Shown here piece after piece: positions 57,601 to 64,000 of a stretch of 64,000 nt of DNA. This stretch comes from Phycomyces nitens (Eukaryota; Mucoromycota; Mucoromycetes; Mucorales; Phycomycetaceae). The stretch lies in assembly GCA_022702545.1 (NCBI GenBank), contig JAHRBC010000001.1, positions 6,696,001 through 6,760,000 of the forward strand. Reading direction: 5' to 3'. The position numbers were made by a program, and so were the translations under genes. The stretch's first letter is position 1. Every line of letters starts with the position of its first letter. The notes under the pieces are model-generated. The model had not been told where the DNA came from, did not search any database, and saw nothing but the letters and a program-made list of their open reading frames with translations.

Positions 57601-57831
57601 TGGGGAAGTAGAATTGATTTCTTCTTTTGCCTGTACGATTTCTGTTGATTCAAGGGCTGTTTCGGGAATCGTGTCGCTATTGTTGAATGGCGATGTTGTG
57701 TTGGATCCAGTGTTTGGTGGATCGGGGGTAGTTCCTTTTGATGAATAAAGACATGCTGATGAATGAATCAATCGTTGCCTTGGTTGCAGAATGGCAATTC
57801 TACCAAGGCGAAGCAAATGGTGAGCTGACAT
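54659..57831 (-). CDS. Mitochondrial AAA ATPase (Msp1/ATAD1-like catalytic domain with long N-terminus)
   Basis: Eight exons: 57831..57507, 57394..57077, 56944..55844, 55766..55597, 55529..55462, 55418..55379, 55306..55063, 54999..54659 (868 residues). The N-terminus (R-L-G-R-I-A-I-L-Q-P-R-Q-R-L) looks like a mitochondrial presequence. About 500 residues of uncertain fold and charged linkers follow, then one AAA module near the C-terminus. Walker A is G-P-P-G-T-G-K-T at about 632-639, the pore loop is Y-D-M-Y-V-G-E-G-E, Walker B is F-I-D-E-V-D, and N-R-P-F-D-L and R-R-M-P-R-R supply sensor and arginine finger. The AAA module belongs to the meiotic clade (Msp1, ATAD1, Vps4, katanin). Such two-part fungal mitochondrial proteins are known from genomes but little studied. 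A role in extracting or unfolding membrane proteins is a guess from the clade. Confidence 0.82.
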
Positions 57832-59706
57832 TATCTTTTTTTGTAAATGTCGAATAGCCCCCCTTATTTAATTTTCTTGACAAAAAGGAAATATTGGCAC
57901 GAAGTCAAAGGTTACGAATTTGTATAAATGTGACAGTCTTTTGGTATTAAACCCAAACACGGTTTCATCAGCACACCCACTAAAAATAACCATCTTTCTT
58001 GAGGCATAGAGGTTGTCATGGCAATATATCTCTTGATGTGTATTGTCATGGAAGCATTGATTTGTTTGTTTTGTTTTTTTTTAAAAAAAAAATGTCTCTA
58101 CTCGTGGCAGCATCTTTGTCATGACAACCAAGAGTGTTGATTATCACGAGATAATTAAGATGATCAGGGCATAATTATCCAACCAAAATAGAAAGAAAGA
58201 AAACAAAAGATATAATGGCACTAAATTACCATTTGCCATTTATACATCCAAGTCTAGTATTTGCTGCAAAGCATCTGGCTATCTTTGGGATATTGTTGAC
58301 AAATCTAAAGCCTGCAAATTGTCGGGTTATCCGTTAATTACCAATATCCACCTTGGTCAATATTTTGTCTATTGATTGTTTTTGACTAATTGGATCATAT
58401 CATTAATAAATTGCTGCTTTACATATTACTGGTCTTTGTCTTGCTTTGTATAATACTTATAACATATATAATATAAAAAAGTGCGTACAAGATTCTTTTT
58501 TTAAATAAAAAATACACAGAATTATTTTCTGGTTTTTTTTTCTTTTTACAAATCTTGGTTTTAATAAATCAGGCTGTTAATTATTCAATTCTCGAAAACA
58601 TCTTTAACATGGACCGTACAAGAGTTCTTGCTCAAAAAATGGGTTTTTATTGAGAATTAAAAAATAATCATAACAATAATATTAATAATAATATTTTTTT
58701 TAATATTGATACCGTCCTTCGTTTACATTGTCTGACCTACAAATTATTGAGCCAAAAGCACTTGCTTCCATCAATGCATTCGTCGCTCTATTACTAGTTC
58801 TTTTTTAGCTCTCCGAGTTGGGCGAGCCCATTGTGGGTCTGATCTGGGTGATCTTGAAATAATAGCCCATAATTCACTCAGGACACAATTATTAATATAT
58901 TTTAGTTATCCGTCATACACGCGACAATAACGTTTAAGAGTAAAAGAAGGTTTAACCTTTGAATATTGTTTTTATTATTATTATTAGTTTTATGGTATGG
59001 GTTCAGCCATTGATTTTATTCAGGTGATGTGCAATTTTTTCAAGCTCCAAGTCACGTGCTTCCGTTTTGTTACCTTTTAGTTTGGTTAAGCTTATGATAT
59101 GATGCTGGCGTTCCAATAAGAAAGGTGGCAAACAATTGTTTCTAGAAACAGTTTAAACTCTAGAGAATGCTTGCTACTATATTTTCAGCTAATGATCGGG
59201 AGTGTGTGACGATGGGGCTGATGTTCATCTAAAGAGTGCCTTTTATTGCATCTTTGCCTCGTTGACCAACTACATGTTTGATTCTCCGAGCGCGGCATCA
59301 CAAGATCAGAGGCACTTTGTTACTATGGATACTCCGTGAAACGGTGCCTATTCTTTATATGGTATTCTTAGTGGGCATTGACCTTCCTTTTTTCAACATT
59401 CAACAGCAAAAGAAGAAAATTTTGATAACCTCCTTAACGACCAGACCATTTCAAAGTCGACTTCTCTTTCGCTTTCCCTTTTTTTTTCTTTCTTTACCTC
59501 TCTCTCTTTCTCTTTCTCTCTCTCTTTCTCTCTCTTTATATTTCCATTAAACTCTCTTTTCCTTCCTTCATTAGAGAGACAACAATTATTCCCTCAGTCC
59601 ATGACACGCAATCAAGACTGAATACTCTCATTACAACCATTCGCCATTACGTACCTCAACACTTAATTTTCACAACCCTTTCCACTCCTTGTATACTTAA
59701 TTTATC
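57832..59706. other. Divergent promoter region, 1.9 kb, no gene seen
   Basis: It lies between the AAA ATPase gene and the kinase gene, which point away from each other. An A/T-rich stretch and a TTA-type microsatellite near 58975-58990 occur. A long CT tract (59465-59545) precedes the kinase gene and probably marks its 5' leader. Confidence 0.6.
59465..59545. repeat. Pyrimidine (CT)n tract upstream of the kinase gene
   Basis: About 80 bp of near-pure C/T with TCTC units. It is 160 bp or more upstream of the kinase ATG. Confidence 0.75.
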
Positions 59707-62667
59707 ATGCTCTCAGCTTCTCGCTCAGTAACACGCAACCAAAAGGCAAAGGTAATAAAACCCAAAGAAAACTATTTCCATTACAAAACCGGACTGCGAA
59801 ATTTAAAGATTAAAATTAAAACCCTCCAACGCTTTTATCTGTTTATTTATAAATGTTTGTGTCTATTTGTTGTGTCTATGATTGTGGTATAGTTGGCTGC
59901 AGACTATAATGACCTTCTCAAGGAACTATCTTCCAAAAAGATGACGTCGGTTGGCTGCTATTCGATAGGAGAGACTATTGGCACGGTAAGCACTCTGTGA
60001 AAAAAAACCCCCTTTTTAAACAATGTTTTTCAATTTTATTTTCTAATTAACTTGTATAATTCTTATTTAGGGAGCCTACGGAAAAGTCAAATTGGGTATT
60101 CATAAACTGACCGGACAGCAAGTTGCCATCAAGAAGATCGACAAGCAGCACGCGCCTCTTATGGCCAGAGAAATTCATCACCATCGACAGTTGCGGCACC
60201 CTAACATAGTCACTCTTTACGAAGTCATTGCAACAGAATCCACAATTCACCTCATTTCAGAATACTGCCCAAACGGCGAGCTATTTGATGCCCTTGCAGA
60301 TTCTGGTCGGTTCTCTGAACACAGAGCACAAAGATTCTTCAATCAAATCACAAGTGCCGTACGGGCATGCCACCAGCAAGGCATTGTTCATAGGTAATTT
60401 GGATACGAATACTTTATTAAAATATATTAATGCTCTGTTTAGAGATTTGAAACTAGAGAACATCTTGTTAGACTCTGAAAATAACGCCAAGTTGTGTGAT
60501 TTCGGCTTTGCTCGTTACGCAGAAAACAAACAGTTTTTAGAAACCTTTTGCGGCAGCTTAGCTTATTCTGCGCCAGGTAAGAGACTAAAATAGAACGCCA
60601 AGGTCTTTTTTTTTGTTAACCATTTTATTCTCTTGTTCTTTTAAACCACGATTACTTGCATAACAACAGAGGTCATCATGTGTCAAAAGTATACTGGTCC
60701 AGGTAACGATTAGATCATATCAAAAATAATAACAATTAAGCTCACATTTGTTCCTTAGCAACCGATGTCTGGTCTCTAGGTGTCATCCTTTTTACACTGC
60801 TGGCAGGTGAACTTCCTTTTGACGACGATTCTGAGATCGTAATCCAACGCAAGATCAGAAATGTTGACTATGAAATACCCTCTTACTTTTCACCTGGTAA
60901 AGCTTGATTTTAATTCGCATAATCCAGCTCTAACCATATTGGTTTTATATAGAGGCTGCCGATCTTATTCAGCGTCTTCTCCAGCTCAACCCTCTCGAAA
61001 GACCAACCATCGATCAGGTGGCAAATCACCCATGGCTTCATATGACTATAGATGACGATGATCATGACAATGACAGTCTGTCAACTAGAAACTCCAGCCA
61101 TTCCGAAATAGATTCGATATTCTCTGCCCCTCAGAGACGCAACCTTGACATGCTTGAAGAAGACGAAGACGAGACACTGACAGAGACATCTAGCCGTGAG
61201 AGCTACACCAGCACACATTCTAAACCACCTACCTTTTCTGAGAAAAGATATATACCAACAGAAGCCGGTCGATTCCAATCTCAAGCTCATACTAGTTTCC
61301 CCATGAGCCACGGCGAAGAAAGAAGCAGACAGAATAGACCTTTTAGTTTTACTTCCACTAGACCCCTCTCTCTAGGATCCAGTCAGCCCCCAGTATCTGG
61401 ATCCTCGCTCTATCGTGATTCGCGACCAAGAGTCGAAGAAGTCCCATTGACCAGAATTGAGCAACAGCTCGTTTCCTCCCTCAAGGCCGCAGGATTTGAC
61501 TCGAATGTTGTAAAGAGCATGCGATCTGGAACATGCGATACCCTTGGTACTGTCTGGCAGATGCTTTTGCAGCGTGTGGATAAAACCATTGAAAAGCCTA
61601 CAGACGAATACACAAAGCAATCCGAAATGACCACAGTTGCTATGAAAGTCGATGCTACGATATCCCAAAAGATCCAACTCGATGATGATAACACACAAGA
61701 CGAAGAGTATAATGAAAAGCCAAGTCATACGATACCCTGCCTACCTGCATCGTCCATCTATGGCTTTGGATCAGAACGACACTCGGCTGATAAGTCTGGC
61801 TGGTTCAGCTCGGTCAGGTCATGGTTTGCAGTCAAAGAACCACTCCGCCTGAAAAACCAACCATCAAAGGATGCATCAAGCTACCGCGACTTTGATACTC
61901 CTTCATGCAATCCTACCTCTCCTGTTCAGCCCGTGTCTTCGCCTCCGGTCTATCGGACAGGTAGCAACAAGCACCGGAGAAGAGTACTTCAGCTGTCGAA
62001 CCCTCCAGTCAATGAACTTGATCAGCTCATCTATAGCGCCACCAGCCCAGTCCATATGCCCCAACCCTTGCCCCTGTCGCAGGCACGGACTTCGGATAAG
62101 ATGATCGCCAGTCAAGGACCAGCTCTACCACCTGTCGCACGCACAACTGGCGCAGTTACCGATACTCTCTCGATTGTCACCACTGACATACGTCTCTCGA
62201 CCACAGCTGTGCCTTACCGTGCTACTGAGTTTGACATGTCCGAGCAATGCTACGCTGCATACCGTTCAACACACCCTCGCGAATCGGAACTCTCTCCTCC
62301 CCCTTCTCCTCCCAACAAGGCCTCAATCAGAGTATCCTCTGAACGACTCACTAAACCACTCCCTCTGGATATTCCTCATTCACCTATCCAAGCACTTATT
62401 TCACCACCCAGCTCTCCCGAAGAACATCATACTCTGATTAATCAACACCTCTCGAATGGTCCTGCTGCGGCTAGAATTAACACATCTCCCCTCCCACCAT
62501 TGGCCACCACACCAACCACTCTCTCCCATGAGGAACCAGTCAATGTTAGACGTTTTGACTTTGCACCAAGGACCCGACTGAGTGCTTATGGAATGAGTGA
62601 AAACGATATGCGTGATCGCATGTCTTCCAAAGTGATTATCGAGGAAGAGGAAGAAGAGGAAGAGTAA
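59707..62667 (+). CDS. CAMK-group Ser/Thr protein kinase with a long disordered tail
   Basis: Seven exons: 59707..59751, 59893..59985, 60071..60393, 60443..60576, 60670..60702, 60759..60896, 60953..62667 (826 residues). The kinase domain runs from about 38 to 285 and has G-T-G-A-Y-G-K-V, V-A-I-K-K-I-D, H-R-D-L-K-L-E-N, D-F-G-F-A, a C-G-S-L-A-Y-S-A-P-E activation segment and D-V-W-S-L-G-V. It should be active. It belongs near the Snf1/Kin1/Kin4-like kinases. A helical segment at about 420-465 (A-A-G-F-D-S-N-V-V-K, then T-V-W-Q-M-L-L) looks like the UBA-like or regulatory module found after such kinase domains. The rest is Ser/Pro-rich with S-P sites and ends in a run of Glu. The exon of 33 nt (60670..60702) is needed for the A-P-E loop. 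The cellular pathway cannot be told from sequence alone. Confidence 0.88.
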
Positions 62668-64000
62668 ATCTTCACTCGTTCTTTACCTCTTTCTCTCTGT
62701 CTTTCCTTTATCTACCCTTCTCTTTTTGTTTTTCTGGCCGTATTGGCCTAAACTCATGCACCTATACAACCACTCCTTCCACAAGTATCTTTTTTTTTTC
62801 TTATATATAGTTTGTATCCCTACCCCTTTTCTACCTTTCTAATGGGGCACAAGCCTTTCCTCTCCTTATTCTACAACCTATCTAACTCTCTCTCTCTCTC
62901 TCTCTCTCGTATCATTCTATCCTAACTCATATTTAACCTATTCCATTCATCCTCCCCCAAAAAAAAAGTTGCATAAACAAATAGCATTTTGTATAGATTC
63001 AAATATCACCTTTTTTTTTCTCTTTATTTTTAAACACACAATTAATTATAAATTAAGAGACAAAATTCTGTTGGAAATAGTGTAGCCCTTGTCGATCTTT
63101 CTTTTGCTTGCTTGTGAAAAGAGTATTTTTATGGAAGATTTGCGCATGGTCTTGTGTTTTGTACCTGTGTACATTTATGCCAAAGTATACAATGGTTGCA
63201 AAATAGCTTGTCCCACTAATGGTGACTCAATCAACATTTTTTTTATACTGATTATTTATTGATTGGCGTTTCAAATGTGAAAAAAAGGCCATCTTGCTAG
63301 TATTATCAGCTCCATCTTCTACTTATAATAGGAATTATGTTCTATTGATAGTCAATATTGTTTTTATAGGTTGGGTAGGACAATGCACTCCATTAAAGTA
63401 GAATATCTCCATGATTTTCCTTACTTTTAGTGTTGAATAACGGAGATGGAATACAAGTACATATTCAAATGGGTTGAATTCGTGCCAAAAGTATAGCCAG
63501 CATAAATGTATATATATAAATATATAAATATATATATATATAATTGGCATATGAATAAAAGCCAATAATAAAACCTTGGTATAAAGAGAGAAATGTAGTC
63601 AAATTATCAACTCCATTGTAAATTATTACTATACTATTAGGTTTATTGAATTGGTGAATGTGATAAATTGATATTCATGATAAAGAAATAATAATACATG
63701 GTGCTAGTCGTAGTATAAAATGTTAATTAATATTCATTGTTGAGAACAGCTCTGTTCTGGGGACTATAGCCCTTGGATAATGTAAATCATAAATGATCAA
63801 GCTCTAGTACTACTCATGCGTATAGTATGAGGGAGTCTCGGGTGGGCATAATTTATTTATACAGCACAAAGAGGTCTGGTTTGGTAAAAATGTAATTGTG
63901 GTGGAAAGTCTAGGTTATCGGTTCCCTTTATTTCATATATATGTTCATGGGCAAATGCTAGTGCACATCAAATATCGTCAAGAACTATTGTACAAGAATA
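62668..64000. other. Intergenic to window end
   Basis: 3' flank of the kinase gene. It holds a (TC)n run at about 62887-62909 and TA-rich repeats at about 63506-63542. No gene or RNA feature was supported. Confidence 0.55.
63506..63542. repeat. TA-rich microsatellite
   Basis: TATATAAATATA-type repeat of about 37 bp. Confidence 0.75.

Noticed and set aside
59278..59550. Plus-strand frame ending in a Ser-Leu run upstream of the kinase
   Set aside because: The Ser-Leu run is just the (CT)n tract translated. No homology or splice link to the kinase.
61871..62437. Alternative-frame proteins within the kinase tail
   Set aside because: They are shadows of a long Ser/Pro-rich exon that continues in frame from the kinase domain.

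Overview
The window looks like nuclear DNA of an early-diverging fungus, most likely a mucoromycote. Genes are compact, with short (about 48-110 nt) spliceosomal introns carrying GTAAGT-like donors. The flanks are AT-rich, and a HSPA12-type Hsp70-like gene and LINE and Tc1-type transposon relics are present. The protein set is plainly fungal: NAF1, MVP1, SEC2, MIC60, SUS1, NNF1 and argininosuccinate lyase. The species assignment is inference only.

Layout. 1-34 kb is a gene-dense block of 17 genes: the 3' end of an HSPA12-like gene; NAF1 divergent from a circularly permuted YqeH/NOA1-type GTPase; isovaleryl-CoA dehydrogenase; a bZIP factor; a 1,687-residue uncharacterised repeat protein with two zinc knuckles; the kinetochore subunit NNF1; sorting nexin MVP1; argininosuccinate lyase; a Sec2-type Rab GEF; a small secreted cysteine protein; an uncharacterised Ser-rich protein; NAA10 and SUS1 in tail-to-tail contact; MIC60; an uncharacterised protein with a PCNA-box-like motif; and a DHX33-type RNA helicase.

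34-47.3 kb is an AT-rich, gene-poor island holding decayed material. It contains a Tc1/mariner-like transposase relic, a 5'-truncated LINE with a perfect 12-bp target-site duplication that appears to sit inside the Tc1-like element, an LTR-like segment, and coding-looking relics. 47.3-62.7 kb returns to genes: a kelch-repeat membrane protein, a small doubtful two-exon gene, a class I methyltransferase, an uncharacterised membrane protein whose first exon is only the ATG, a mitochondrial AAA ATPase, and a CAMK-type protein kinase. The last 1.3 kb is non-coding.

The genes are mostly unrelated housekeeping functions with no evident cluster logic. Two mitochondrial maintenance genes (MIC60 and the AAA ATPase), a mitochondrial GTPase and IVD all carry N-terminal presequence-like segments. 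The most notable sequence-level features are two probable GC-AG introns, two stop-free introns of length divisible by three (one splitting the bZIP basic region from its zipper), an intron directly after an initiator ATG, and the nested transposon insertions. I did not find a clear defence, toxin or biosynthetic system.
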